From Haloarcula sebkhae (GTDB taxonomy: Archaea > Halobacteriota > Halobacteria > Halobacteriales > Haloarculaceae), in contig NZ_BMPD01000003.1 of NCBI RefSeq assembly GCF_014647415.1, forward strand, positions 124,001 through 188,000: a DNA stretch of 64,000 bases, in the 5' to 3' direction. Shown here piece after piece: positions 54,889-63,479 of the stretch (position 1 is the first letter of the stretch; each line of letters starts with the position of its first letter). The translations under genes were made by a program, and so were the position numbers. Below the pieces are notes generated by a model. The model worked only from the letters and a program-made list of their open reading frames with translations. It made no database searches and was not told the DNA's origin.

Positions 54889-56679
54889 ATGAGTTCGGTA
54901 CCCGCACGGAGCGACATCGACGAGGCGTACAAGTGGGACCTCGACTCCCTCTACGCCAGCGACGAGGACTGGGAAGCCGCCTACGAGGAGGCGGAGGCGC
55001 TAATCGAGGACCTGTCCGCCTACGAGGGACGGGCCACAGAGGACGCCGCCACCCTGCTTGCGACCCTGGAGACGTACGAGGAACTGATGCGGACGGTGTC
55101 GAACGTCGCGGCCTACGCTCGGATGCGCCGGGACGAGGACACGACGGACGACACCTATCAGGCACTGACCGCCCGCTCGCAGTCACTCTCCTCTGAGGCC
55201 AGTTCGGCTGCCTCGTTCCTCGACCCGGAACTGCAGGAGCTGGAGTACGACGATATCGAGGCGATGATTGACGAGGAACCGGCGCTGGAACCGTACGAGC
55301 ACTACTTCGACGACGTGCTCCGGATGAAAGACCACACCCGCTCGGCCGAAGTCGAGAACCTGCTCGCCGAACTCGGCGAGGTCACCGGCGCGCCCGGCGA
55401 GGTGTACAACATGCTGGCCAACGCCGACATGGAGTTCCCGACCGTCGAGGACCCCGACGGGGAGCAACAGCCGATCACGCTCAACAACTTCACGACGCTG
55501 CAGAAACACCCCGACCGCGACTTCCGCCAGCGCGTCTACGAGGCGTTCTACGACGAGTGGGAGACTGTCCGCAACGCCGTCGGCACGGCCTACAAGAACG
55601 CCGTCAAGACGGACGTGAAGATGGCCAACGCCCGCAACTACGACACCGCCCGCGAGGCAGCACTGGACGGCCCGAACGTTCCCGTCGAGGTGTACGACAC
55701 GCTGGTCGACACCGTCCACGACAGCCTCGATACGCTCCACCGCCACGCCGACCTCAAACGTCAGTCAATCGGTGCGGACGAGCTTCGGATGTGGGATCTT
55801 TACACCCCACTCGTGCAGGAGGAATCGCCCGAAATCGAGTACGAACAGGCCTGCGAGTATGTCACCGAGGCTGTCGCGCCGCTGGGCGATGACTACCAGT
55901 CGCGGCTCGCCGAGGGGCTGGACTCGCGGTGGGTCGATGTCTACGAGACCGAGCACAAGCAGTCTGGCGCGTACTCCGGCGGCACCTACGACTCCCAGCC
56001 GTTCATCCTGATGAACTATCAGGACGACGTGGAGTCGATGTACACGCTGGCCCACGAACTCGGCCACTCGATGCACTCCGAGTACACCAGCGAGGAGCAG
56101 CCCTTCGTCTACTCCGGCTACGAGATATTCGTCGCCGAGGTCGCGTCGACGGTCAACGAGACGCTGCTGACTCACCACCTGCTGGACACCGTCGAGGACG
56201 AGCGCCTGCGCCGACATATCCTCAACGAGTACCTCGAACGGTTCCGCTCCACCCTCTATCGGCAGACGATGTTCGCCGAGTTCGAGCACCGCACCCACGA
56301 GATGTCCGAGGCCGGCGAGCCGCTGACTCCCGACCGACTGGACGACCTCTACCGCGAGCTGAAAGGCGACTACTACGAGCCGGCGGTGCTCGACGACCGC
56401 ATCGCCCGCGAGTGGATGCGTATCCCGCACTTCTACCGTGCGTTCTACGTCTACCAGTACGCGACCGGCATCTCGGCGGCCGTCGCGCTCGTCGACGGTA
56501 TCCTCGACGAAGGCGAGCCCGCCGCCCAGCGGTATATCGACTTCCTCCGGAGTGGGTCGCGGCAGTACCCGCTGGAACTGCTTCGTGACGCCGGCGTCGA
56601 CATGGCCAGTCCGGACCCCGTTGAGTCCGCGCTCTCGACGTACGGCGACTACCTCGACGAGTTTGCCGAGCTGTTGTAG
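54889..56679 (+). CDS. pepF: Oligoendopeptidase F (M3B metallopeptidase)
   Basis: A 596-residue zinc peptidase with HELGH at 389-393 (LAHELGHSMHSEY) and the downstream Glu in VAEVASTVNETLL. Members cleave short peptides in the cytosol. Adjacent to PAN downstream, so it could degrade peptides released by the PAN-proteasome. That is a proposal from position only. Confidence 0.94.
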   Translation: MSSVPARSDIDEAYKWDLDSLYASDEDWEAAYEEAEALIEDLSAYEGRATEDAATLLATLETYEELMRTVSNVAAYARMRRDEDTTDDTYQALTARSQSLSSEASSAASFLDPELQELEYDDIEAMIDEEPALEPYEHYFDDVLRMKDHTRSAEVENLLAELGEVTGAPGEVYNMLANADMEFPTVEDPDGEQQPITLNNFTTLQKHPDRDFRQRVYEAFYDEWETVRNAVGTAYKNAVKTDVKMANARNYDTAREAALDGPNVPVEVYDTLVDTVHDSLDTLHRHADLKRQSIGADELRMWDLYTPLVQEESPEIEYEQACEYVTEAVAPLGDDYQSRLAEGLDSRWVDVYETEHKQSGAYSGGTYDSQPFILMNYQDDVESMYTLAHELGHSMHSEYTSEEQPFVYSGYEIFVAEVASTVNETLLTHHLLDTVEDERLRRHILNEYLERFRSTLYRQTMFAEFEHRTHEMSEAGEPLTPDRLDDLYRELKGDYYEPAVLDDRIAREWMRIPHFYRAFYVYQYATGISAAVALVDGILDEGEPAAQRYIDFLRSGSRQYPLELLRDAGVDMASPDPVESALSTYGDYLDEFAELL

Positions 56680-56827
56680 GGTGGCCAGTAGCTATTCGGT
56701 GTCTGGCCGGCTGTTCGAGCCACCGGCCTAACCGAACGCTATAGCCCTGTCTCGACACGGATAACTGTTTCACCCCCTGTGACCCGAAGGCACTTTGTGT
56801 CTCAACCGTATAGTACCGACCATCCAA

Positions 56828-58048
56828 ATGTCGCGCAGTCCCTCGCTTCCGGAACGACCACGGTTGGAACTTGATCCCGATATGACGCCTGACGAGCGTC
56901 TGGAGGCACTCCGGGAACATTTCAAAGAGATAGTACAGGTCAACGAACAGCTGACTGAGCAGCTCGACGCTGCCCGTGACCGGCAACACGACCTCACGGA
57001 CGAGGTCGACCAGCTCGAACGGGAAAACGAGACGCTCAAGACCTCCTCGCTGTACATCGCGACGGCCGAGGAGCTGACCGACGACGGCGTCGTCGTCAAA
57101 CAGCATGGCAACAATCAGGAAGTGTTGACGGAAGTCTCGCCGTCCATCCGTGACGGGCTGGAGGCTGGCGACCGCGTCGCCATCAACGACTCCTTCGGCG
57201 TCAAGCAGATCCTCGATCCCGAAACCGACGCCCGCGCGCAGGCGATGCAGGTCGACGGCTCGCCGGACGTTTCCTACTCGGACATCGGCGGCCTCGAAGA
57301 ACAGATCCGCGAGGTTCGGGAAGCCGTCGAGGAGCCGCTGGTCAACGCCGAGCAGTTCCGCGAGGTCGGTATCGAACCACCGAGTGGCGTCTTGCTGCAC
57401 GGCCCGCCCGGCACCGGGAAGACGATGCTGGCGAAGGCCGTCGCCAACGAGACCGACGCGACGTTCATCAAGATGGCCGGCTCCGAACTAGTCCGGAAGT
57501 TCATCGGCGAGGGGGCGCGACTGGTACGGGACCTGTTCGAACTCGCTGCCGAGCGCGAACCGGCTATCATCTTCATCGACGAGATCGACGCCATCGCGGC
57601 CAAGCGAACGGAGTCGAAGACCTCCGGTGACGCCGAGGTCCAGCGGACGATGATGCAACTGCTCTCGGAGATGGACGGCTTCGACGAGCGCGGCGAGATC
57701 CGCATCATCGCCGCGACGAACCGCTTCGACATGCTCGACCGCGCCATCCTCCGCCCCGGCCGCTTCGACCGCCTTATCGAAGTCCCGAACCCAGATGTCG
57801 AAGGCCGCGAGCGCATCCTCGAAATCCACACGCAGGAGATGAACCTTGATGACGACGTGGATCTGGGCGCGTTTGCCACCGAGACCGACGGCCTCTCTGG
57901 CGCGGAACTGGCCTCGCTGGCGACTGAGGCTGGGATGTTCGCTATCCGCGACGGCCGGACGACGGTCCAGCAGTCAGACCTCCACGACGCCTTAGAGAAG
58001 ATCGAAGCCGACGACGACGCCAGCAGCGTCCCGGTCGCGTTCGCCTAA
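56828..58048 (+). CDS. pan: Proteasome-activating nucleotidase (PAN)
   Basis: A 406-residue AAA+ ATPase with an N-terminal coiled coil (about 22-75), an OB domain (about 75-130), Walker A GPPGTGKT (192-199), Walker B IIFIDEIDAI and the SRH region ATNRFDMLDRAILRPGRFDR. It unfolds proteins for the 20S proteasome. The C-terminus is SSVPVAFA: where many PANs end in hydrophobic-Tyr-X, this one offers Ala-Phe-Ala. The ATG at 56828 is chosen over one at 56795. Confidence 0.95.
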   Translation: MSRSPSLPERPRLELDPDMTPDERLEALREHFKEIVQVNEQLTEQLDAARDRQHDLTDEVDQLERENETLKTSSLYIATAEELTDDGVVVKQHGNNQEVLTEVSPSIRDGLEAGDRVAINDSFGVKQILDPETDARAQAMQVDGSPDVSYSDIGGLEEQIREVREAVEEPLVNAEQFREVGIEPPSGVLLHGPPGTGKTMLAKAVANETDATFIKMAGSELVRKFIGEGARLVRDLFELAAEREPAIIFIDEIDAIAAKRTESKTSGDAEVQRTMMQLLSEMDGFDERGEIRIIAATNRFDMLDRAILRPGRFDRLIEVPNPDVEGRERILEIHTQEMNLDDDVDLGAFATETDGLSGAELASLATEAGMFAIRDGRTTVQQSDLHDALEKIEADDDASSVPVAFA

Positions 58049-58068
58049 CCACCTTTTTCAGCGTCGGG

Positions 58069-58229
58069 GTCGCGCTGAGCGCGCGACTCGCTCTCTGCTC
58101 ACGGGCGCAAAGCGCCCGTTCGCATGGTCAGCGGAACCGGAGGTTCCGCTCGACTCGAAAAACGTGGGCGAAAAAGGCCGGCCGCTCGCTCTGCTCGCGG
58201 CCGGAGAAACCGCGGCCGTTGGCCGCGGT
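58069..58229. repeat. Run of five perfect stem-loops downstream of PAN
   Basis: In order: GTCGCGC/GCGCGAC (loop 5), ACGGGCGC/GCGCCCGT (loop AAA), AGCGGAACC/GGTTCCGCT (loop GGA), CCGGCCGC/GCGGCCGG (loop 11) and ACCGCGGCC/GGCCGCGGT (loop GTT). The stems are unrelated in sequence, so they did not arise by simple duplication of one palindrome. Roles could include transcript end processing or an extragenic palindromic element. Confidence 0.8.
58157..58204. repeat. AAAAACGTGGG-type structured intergenic motif, copy 2
   Basis: A5-CGTGGGCG-A5 followed by the CCGGCCGC/GCGGCCGG stem with loop TCGCTCTGCTC. It corresponds in order and loop size (11 nt) to the element at 22206-22245. Confidence 0.45.
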
Positions 58230-58368
58230 ATGCTGACTGGACGATGCTATCGCTCTTGTTCTGTAGCAGTTTCGGCGCCTCGCTGGACCTGTTTGCACCG
58301 CTGTTGGTCTCACCGCGATAGCCCTTACTCCCGCCTGATTTAAGCCACCGCGCCCGGTATCGGCGCTC

Positions 58369-59583
58369 GTGACAGAGCGCGGACGGACGCGGCGGGTGTT
58401 TCTGGGGACGCTCGCAGCGACGACAGTCGGGTCGGTCGCGGGGTGTCAGTCACAGTTCAATCCGCTTGCATCGACGGCGCTCGACGAACACGCCGCCACG
58501 CAGTTCCGGCAGGGGCTCCTGAATCAGGGGTATCAGGACACGTCGGTTCCGGACGCCGTTTCGCGGGCCTGGGAACTGCCGACCAATCGCGGGGACCACA
58601 CCGCTGCGAAAGGCAGTCCTGCGCTGGCACCGACAGGCGACCTGATTCTGGCCGACGATACCGGCCGCGTGCGGGCCATCGCGCCGGACGGCGAGGTCCA
58701 GTGGTCGACGATGATTACACAGGCGACGCGCGGGAGCCACGGCACGCCGGCCATCGCCAACGACACCGTCTACATCGGGGCCTACGACGGCGCGCTGTCG
58801 GCACTGGATCTCGAAACCGGGCGGCGACGCTGGCGGACGGAACTGGGTGATGCGATCGGTGCGAGTCCGACCTACTACAACGGGTCGCTGTACGTCGCTG
58901 TCGAGCACGCGGCTCCGAGCGGCAGCGTCGTCGCTGTCAGCGCCGCGACCGGCGACGTGCAGTGGCGCGACAGCCGGCCGACCGACCACCCCCACTCGAC
59001 GGTGGCACTGGACCGCGAGCACGGCCGATTGTTGTTTGGCTCCAACGATGGCTACTGCTACGCGTGGTCGTTTCCGGGCTTAGAGCGACGCTGGCGGTAC
59101 GACACCGGCGGCGACGTGAAAGCCCCCATTGCCGTCGCCGACGGGACAGCCATCGTGCCGTCGTGGGCCGAGACGGTCACCGCCGTCGACGTGACCGACG
59201 GCTCGGACCTGTGGACCTTCGAGGCCGACGCCGACGTGATGTGTGCGCCGGCGGTCCACGACGGCACCGTCTACGTCGGTAGCCACGACGACCGGGTGTA
59301 CGCACTCGACCTCGCCAGCGGTGAGGAGCAGTGGCGGTACGACACTGGCGGGTGGATCATCGGGAGCGTCGTCGCCACCCCGGATCACGTGCTCGTCGGG
59401 TCCTACGACGGGCGGCTGTACGCGCTGGAGCGGGATTCGGGTGCGGTGGCCTGGACCACCGAGAACCGTGGCCACGTGACGAGTGCACCGCTGGTGACCG
59501 CTGACGGCATCTACTACACGGAGCGCGCCGCCGATGGCGACCCGGACCGCCCAGGGATGTGCTATGGGCTCACCTCGACGTAG
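58369..59583 (+). CDS. PQQ-like beta-propeller lipoprotein
   Basis: A 404-residue exported protein starting with GTG. It has a Tat signal (TRRVFLGT) and lipobox VAGC, then repeated PQQ-type blades with the pattern VYIGAYDGALSALDLETGRRRW, VYVGSHDDRVYALDLASGEEQWRYDTGG and VLVGSYDGRLYALERDSGAVAW. Such propellers serve as scaffolds, or as PQQ enzymes if catalytic residues are present; I see none here. It is probably a surface scaffold. Confidence 0.87.
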   Translation: MTERGRTRRVFLGTLAATTVGSVAGCQSQFNPLASTALDEHAATQFRQGLLNQGYQDTSVPDAVSRAWELPTNRGDHTAAKGSPALAPTGDLILADDTGRVRAIAPDGEVQWSTMITQATRGSHGTPAIANDTVYIGAYDGALSALDLETGRRRWRTELGDAIGASPTYYNGSLYVAVEHAAPSGSVVAVSAATGDVQWRDSRPTDHPHSTVALDREHGRLLFGSNDGYCYAWSFPGLERRWRYDTGGDVKAPIAVADGTAIVPSWAETVTAVDVTDGSDLWTFEADADVMCAPAVHDGTVYVGSHDDRVYALDLASGEEQWRYDTGGWIIGSVVATPDHVLVGSYDGRLYALERDSGAVAWTTENRGHVTSAPLVTADGIYYTERAADGDPDRPGMCYGLTST

Positions 59584-59625
59584 CGAAGCGAAACCCCTTA
59601 CATCGCGGACCGTCGACAGTCGGAT

Positions 59626-60096
59626 ATGAGTACCATCCGGGTCGTGTGGGGGACTGCGACCGGCCCGACCGCGCTAGCCGCGTACGATGCGGCACTCGCC
59701 GAGGCGGGCGTCCACAACTACAACCTCATCTCGCTCTCGTCGGTCATTCCCGCCGAGCCGACTATCGAGGTGGTGGAGACGGCACCGGACCTGGGACCGC
59801 CCGGCGAAGCGCTAGAGGTCGTCCAGTCCTCGGCAACCGCCGCTCCGGGCGAGCGCGGCGCAGCGGGCATCGGCTGGGCCCGCAGCGAGGAGGGGCCGGG
59901 TATCTTCTACGAGGTCGACGGCACCAGCGAGGACGCGGTTCGGATGGAAATCCGTGAAGGGCTGGCCTCCGGTCGGGACCTCCGAGACTGGGAGTTCGTC
60001 GAGGAGAACGTCTACGTCGAGTCGGCGTCCGACGAGGACGAGTACGCGAGCGCCGTCGTTCTCGCCACCTACGGCGAGAGCCACCCCGTCGTGTAG
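59626..60096 (+). CDS. pdaD: Pyruvoyl-dependent arginine decarboxylase
   Basis: A 156-residue PvlArgDC. The self-cleavage serines are S38-S39 in ISLSSVIP, where the pyruvoyl group forms. Other family segments are RVVWGTATGPTALAAYDAAL, GIGWARSEEGPGIFYEVDG and ASAVVLATYGE. It converts arginine to agmatine, which in archaea feeds polyamines and agmatidine modification of tRNA-Ile. Length is normal. Confidence 0.92.
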   Translation: MSTIRVVWGTATGPTALAAYDAALAEAGVHNYNLISLSSVIPAEPTIEVVETAPDLGPPGEALEVVQSSATAAPGERGAAGIGWARSEEGPGIFYEVDGTSEDAVRMEIREGLASGRDLRDWEFVEENVYVESASDEDEYASAVVLATYGESHPVV

Positions 60097-60177
60097 TGCG
60101 TGTGCCGACGGTGCCGGTCAGAACTGTGCTCGACACTGGGTTTTTAGTGCTCCCCCCCATAGAAACAGAGAACGTTC

Positions 60178-60531
60178 ATGTACGGTAATACGTCGTTTGG
60201 TGGGGAGACTGAGGAAGTGACGCTGACCGCGGAACAGCGCGAGAACCTTCGCCGGGACCTCTCGAGCGTCGCCGCCCGGACCCGCGAACTCCTGCCCGGC
60301 GAGTTCGTCGTCGGCTCGGAAATCAGCAACAGCACGACAGGCCCACGGGCCACGATCGCAGTCCAGCCCCCGGTTGGGTCGGTTGTCAGCGCCGACTACA
60401 CGCCCGAGGACCCGGAGAGCGCGAGCATCTCCGACGCTGAGCGCGACGACCTCGCGCAGGGTATCGCTGCCTCTGCCGCGCTGCAGGTCAAGCAAGTAAT
60501 GGGCGACGACACATCGCCGACAGCACAGTAA
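60178..60531 (+). CDS. Conserved haloarchaeal protein (DUF5811-like)
   Basis: A 117-residue cytoplasmic protein with no signal or helix. NLRRDLSSVAARTRELLPGEFVVGSEI, then TGPRATIAVQPPVGSVVSADY, and a C-terminal helix DDLAQGIAASAALQVKQVM. The function is unknown and the family name is recalled. The spacer before it contains a T5 tract, possibly ending the decarboxylase message. Confidence 0.76.
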   Translation: MYGNTSFGGETEEVTLTAEQRENLRRDLSSVAARTRELLPGEFVVGSEISNSTTGPRATIAVQPPVGSVVSADYTPEDPESASISDAERDDLAQGIAASAALQVKQVMGDDTSPTAQ

Positions 60532-60539
60532 CAGCCGCC

Positions 60540-61095
60540 GCTATTTTTGTCGTTGCAGATGGACAAATAGAGCCTTCAGAACACTCGTATTTCAGCCCAC
60601 AGAGAGAACGTAATATAGAACCTCTACTCGTCGACTCGTTTGAGAACAATACCCTCATCAAAGCGCCCTCTTTGTTCGGCTTTCAGTGCTCGCTCGTCCT
60701 GTAATTCCTCACGGGTTAGACCCCTGTCTTTTCGAATCGCATGGATTACTTCAAGAATATCTACCAGTTCCTCAATATCATGGCTTTCTCGATACTCTGC
60801 CACCTCTTCTTCTAACTTATCGACCAGTCGTTCGGAGTACTCGTCTTCGCCTGCAAGTGAGACTGTTGGCGTTTCCCCGTTGTGTTCAATCACTTTTGGA
60901 ATCTTGTTTCGAACCAATTTATCAAATTTTCTCGCCATATCATCTAATTCTGACACTATCTCTTAGAGGTGGTGATGAACAATTCCCGGGAAATGTTGTT
61001 AGAAATATGACCGGCGCTACGGGGGATAACTCGTTTGTTAATAATTCTATCACATGCTCAAGCCGAAGCGGTGGGTAGATAGGGACACTCAGCCG
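60540..61095. other. AT-rich patch around a MazG-like gene
   Basis: By hand count 60601-60660 has about 25 G/C in 60 bases, against about 45 in 60 for 60241-60300. The low GC runs from about 60540 to 61070 and covers one gene plus its upstream spacer (60957-61095, which holds no gene I can see). This composition break suggests recent acquisition. No flanking repeats or integrase are seen. Confidence 0.6.
60624..60956 (-). CDS. MazG-like / phosphoribosyl-ATP pyrophosphohydrolase-related protein
   Basis: A 110-residue all-alpha NTP pyrophosphohydrolase-like protein: RKFDKLVRNKIPKVIEHNGETP followed by the metal-site EEEVAEY and ELVDILEVIHAI (acidic pattern ExxxE-ExxD). Members clean up non-canonical nucleotides. 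The ATG at 60956 gives an MSELDD head; an internal ATG at 60938 would start at ARKFDKL and is equally possible. Clearly lower GC than its neighbours, probably horizontally acquired. Confidence 0.82.
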   Translation of the reverse strand: MSELDDMARKFDKLVRNKIPKVIEHNGETPTVSLAGEDEYSERLVDKLEEEVAEYRESHDIEELVDILEVIHAIRKDRGLTREELQDERALKAEQRGRFDEGIVLKRVDE

Positions 61096-61290
61096 TCAGG
61101 AGCGTTGCCCGTCCGGGACCGGCGGGTCGTAAAACAGCGCGTAGCCGATGGAGCCGGTCGCCGGGAGACTGCCGGCACTCAGTGCAGTCACGAAACTGAT
61201 CGAGGTGACGACTGCGCCGAGCGACGCCAGTAGCATCGAGAGGGCGATGCTGGCAAGCACGAGGTCGGGCATCGACGGAGACCCGGTCAT
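61096..61290 (-). CDS. Small membrane protein (64 residues)
   Basis: Two hydrophobic stretches (PDLVLASIALSMLLASLGAVVTSI and VTALSAGSLPATGSIGYALF) with a short polar end DPPVPDGQRS. Composition is back to high GC. It is co-directional with, and 60 nt downstream of, another tiny membrane protein gene. The function is unknown. Confidence 0.6.
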   Translation of the reverse strand: MTGSPSMPDLVLASIALSMLLASLGAVVTSISFVTALSAGSLPATGSIGYALFYDPPVPDGQRS

Positions 61291-61350
61291 TCGTGTCTGT
61301 ACAGAGACACGCCTCCTAATTAAATATTATTACTCGGTGCTCAGCACTCG

Positions 61351-61530
61351 TCAGGCGGCCCCCGTTCTATCAAGGTAGTTAGTCACAAGCATCGGTGCGA
61401 TGACCCCGACGCCTAGGAGTATAGCGAGTGTGACAGTCGACGGGACATCCGTCAACATCGTGCTCGCGTACCCGAGGACGAGGGCTACGATGATGAAACC
61501 GCCGACGATTTTGTTCTCGCGGGAGACCAT
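61351..61530 (-). CDS. Small membrane protein (59 residues)
   Basis: ATG at 61530 reads VSRENKIVGGFIIVALVLGY, then a second hydrophobic part VTLAILLGVGVIAPMLVTNY, ending LDRTGAA. Two helices with basic residues first, so the N-terminus is probably cytoplasmic. The frame has typical haloarchaeal third-position GC. It lies 49 nt downstream of the infB stop and could be co-transcribed with it. Confidence 0.68.
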   Translation of the reverse strand: MVSRENKIVGGFIIVALVLGYASTMLTDVPSTVTLAILLGVGVIAPMLVTNYLDRTGAA

Positions 61531-61579
61531 ACGCTCCGCTACACTGGGTCAGTACAAAATCCTGTCGGGAAAATAACCG

Positions 61580-63385
61580 TTACTTCCCCCAGAAGGGGTC
61601 GCGGTTCCGGTGTTTTTCCAGATACATCGACAGCGCCTCGCGCTCGTCGACGGAGATGTCCTCCTTCAGTTCCTGTTCGAGAATTTTCGCGTGCTTCTCC
61701 GGGATTTCGACCCAGAGGTCGTCGCCTTCCTCGATCTGGCGGCCGACGGTCGGCCCCTGAATCGAGACGGCCATGCGCTCGCCGGCGCGGGCCGAGTCGA
61801 CGTCCTCGCCCTCGTCCTGAATCGTTTTGAGGGTCCCGACGCGGTTCGCTTCGCCGCCGTCCCACCTGATGACGTTGACGTTCCGGCGGAGTTCACCGGA
61901 GAGGATTTCGACGCCGACGACGGCGGGGTCAGACTGGCGGAAGGTGTGGTCCTGCAGAATCCGGAACTTCGCGGGACGCGTGATGTTCTCCAGAATCTGC
62001 TCCTGCTGGGCCTCCTCGATGGCGGTAACGTGGTCGTCGTAGGACTCGACGAGCTGGTAGATGACGTCGTCCTCGAACAGTTCCACGTCCTCCTGTTCGG
62101 CGAGGTCCCGCGCGTCGTCGAGGACCTCGACGCTGAAGGCCAGAATCGCCTGATTGGTCGGCTCGCCGGCGGTTTCGGCGACTCGTACGTCCCGTGGGGC
62201 GACCGCGCCCACTTCGGCCCGCATCACCGGGATCTCTTCCTCTTCGAGCGTACTGGAAAGAGCTTCGAGCGACCCGAGCGTGTCGGCCTTGATGACGACC
62301 CCTTCTTCCTGGGTCGTCACCTCGATCTCGGCGAGTTCCTCCTCCACCTCGGCGATGACCTCTTTGCGGTCGCGGTTGCGAATGACGCGGATCGGCGCGC
62401 CGGCCATCGCATCGCCGAGCTCCGGCGCGGCGATTTTGACACCGTCGGCGGCCGCGACCTGCTCGACCTGTTCGAACTCCTGTTCGGTCCGGATCTCTTC
62501 AAGTGGGCGCGGGCGGAGCAGGGCGCGCACGTCGGTAACGATTGGGCCCTGAAGCCCGCCGACGACGATGGTATCGTCGTTGCGGATCGTCCCGTCGTAG
62601 ATGATGGCGTCGAGCGTCGTCCCGAACCCCTGGGTGTCTTTCACTTCGAGGACGGTCCCGACGCCAGGACCGCTGGTGTCGATCTCCATCTCCTCTTTCA
62701 TGTACCGCTGAGATAGCCCCATCATCACCGTCAGCAGGTCGGGGATGCCCTCGCTCGTCTCGGCCGAGACCGGAACGACACCGATGTTGGCCTGGAAGTT
62801 CTGGACGCGCCAGTACATATCCGCGGAGAAGCCGTTGTCCGAGAGTTCGCCGATAATCTCGTACAGCTTCTCGTTGAGGTCGGACTGGACGCGGTCGGAC
62901 TGGGCGTCCATCGTCTGCTGGACCGGCTGCCCTTCGTTGGGGTTCCAGCCCGGGACAGTGTCAATCTTGTTTGCGGCGACGATGAACGGCGTCTGCGTTC
63001 GCTTGAGAATATCGATGGCCTCCAACGTCTGGGGCTGGAAGCCGTCGTTGACGTCGACGACGAGGATGGCGATATCGGCGAGCGCGCCCCCACGGGAGCG
63101 GAGCGTCGAGAAGGAATGGTGGCCCGGCGTGTCGATGAACAGCAGCCCAGGCAGGTCGAAGTCCGTCGGGTCGACCAGATCGCCCGCGATCTCCGAAATC
63201 ACGTCCAGCGGAACGGCCGTTGCGCCGATGTGCTGTGTAATCGCGCCCGATTCGCCGGCGGTGACGGCTGACCCGCGGATCTTGTCGAGCAGGCTCGTCT
63301 TCCCGTGGTCGACGTGGCCCAGAACGGCGACGATGGGCGTCCGCAGGGTGTCGTCGGTGGCTGTGGTGGGGTCCGTGTCAGACAT
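61580..63385 (-). CDS. infB: Translation initiation factor IF-2 (aIF5B type)
   Basis: A 601-residue GTPase. It has G1 GHVDHGKT (near residue 23), a switch II DTPGHHSFSTLR and G4 NKID, followed by domains II-IV; SGELRRNVNVIRWDGGEANR lies in the C-terminal part. It promotes subunit joining and initiator-tRNA placement. It lacks the long N-terminal extension of bacterial and eukaryotic forms, which is normal for archaea. Confidence 0.96.
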   Translation of the reverse strand: MSDTDPTTATDDTLRTPIVAVLGHVDHGKTSLLDKIRGSAVTAGESGAITQHIGATAVPLDVISEIAGDLVDPTDFDLPGLLFIDTPGHHSFSTLRSRGGALADIAILVVDVNDGFQPQTLEAIDILKRTQTPFIVAANKIDTVPGWNPNEGQPVQQTMDAQSDRVQSDLNEKLYEIIGELSDNGFSADMYWRVQNFQANIGVVPVSAETSEGIPDLLTVMMGLSQRYMKEEMEIDTSGPGVGTVLEVKDTQGFGTTLDAIIYDGTIRNDDTIVVGGLQGPIVTDVRALLRPRPLEEIRTEQEFEQVEQVAAADGVKIAAPELGDAMAGAPIRVIRNRDRKEVIAEVEEELAEIEVTTQEEGVVIKADTLGSLEALSSTLEEEEIPVMRAEVGAVAPRDVRVAETAGEPTNQAILAFSVEVLDDARDLAEQEDVELFEDDVIYQLVESYDDHVTAIEEAQQEQILENITRPAKFRILQDHTFRQSDPAVVGVEILSGELRRNVNVIRWDGGEANRVGTLKTIQDEGEDVDSARAGERMAVSIQGPTVGRQIEEGDDLWVEIPEKHAKILEQELKEDISVDEREALSMYLEKHRNRDPFWGK

Positions 63386-63479
63386 AGATGGCTCCAGAAG
63401 TTGTCAGAACCGAGTCGTCGGTGGCAGTTAAGTTCGTCGTCATCAAACGCGCGCGACCGAACGTGGGGCTAAGCGGGCG

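Larger units (their letters stand above)
58049..58368. other. 320-bp PAN-propeller spacer with a cluster of hairpins
   Basis: No protein gene is seen. After a T5 run just past the PAN stop it contains five perfect inverted repeats (58069-58087, 58101-58119, 58130-58150, 58178-58204, 58209-58229), each with a stem of 7-9 bp and mostly 3-nt loops. The rest (58230-58368) is plain upstream sequence. Confidence 0.75.
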
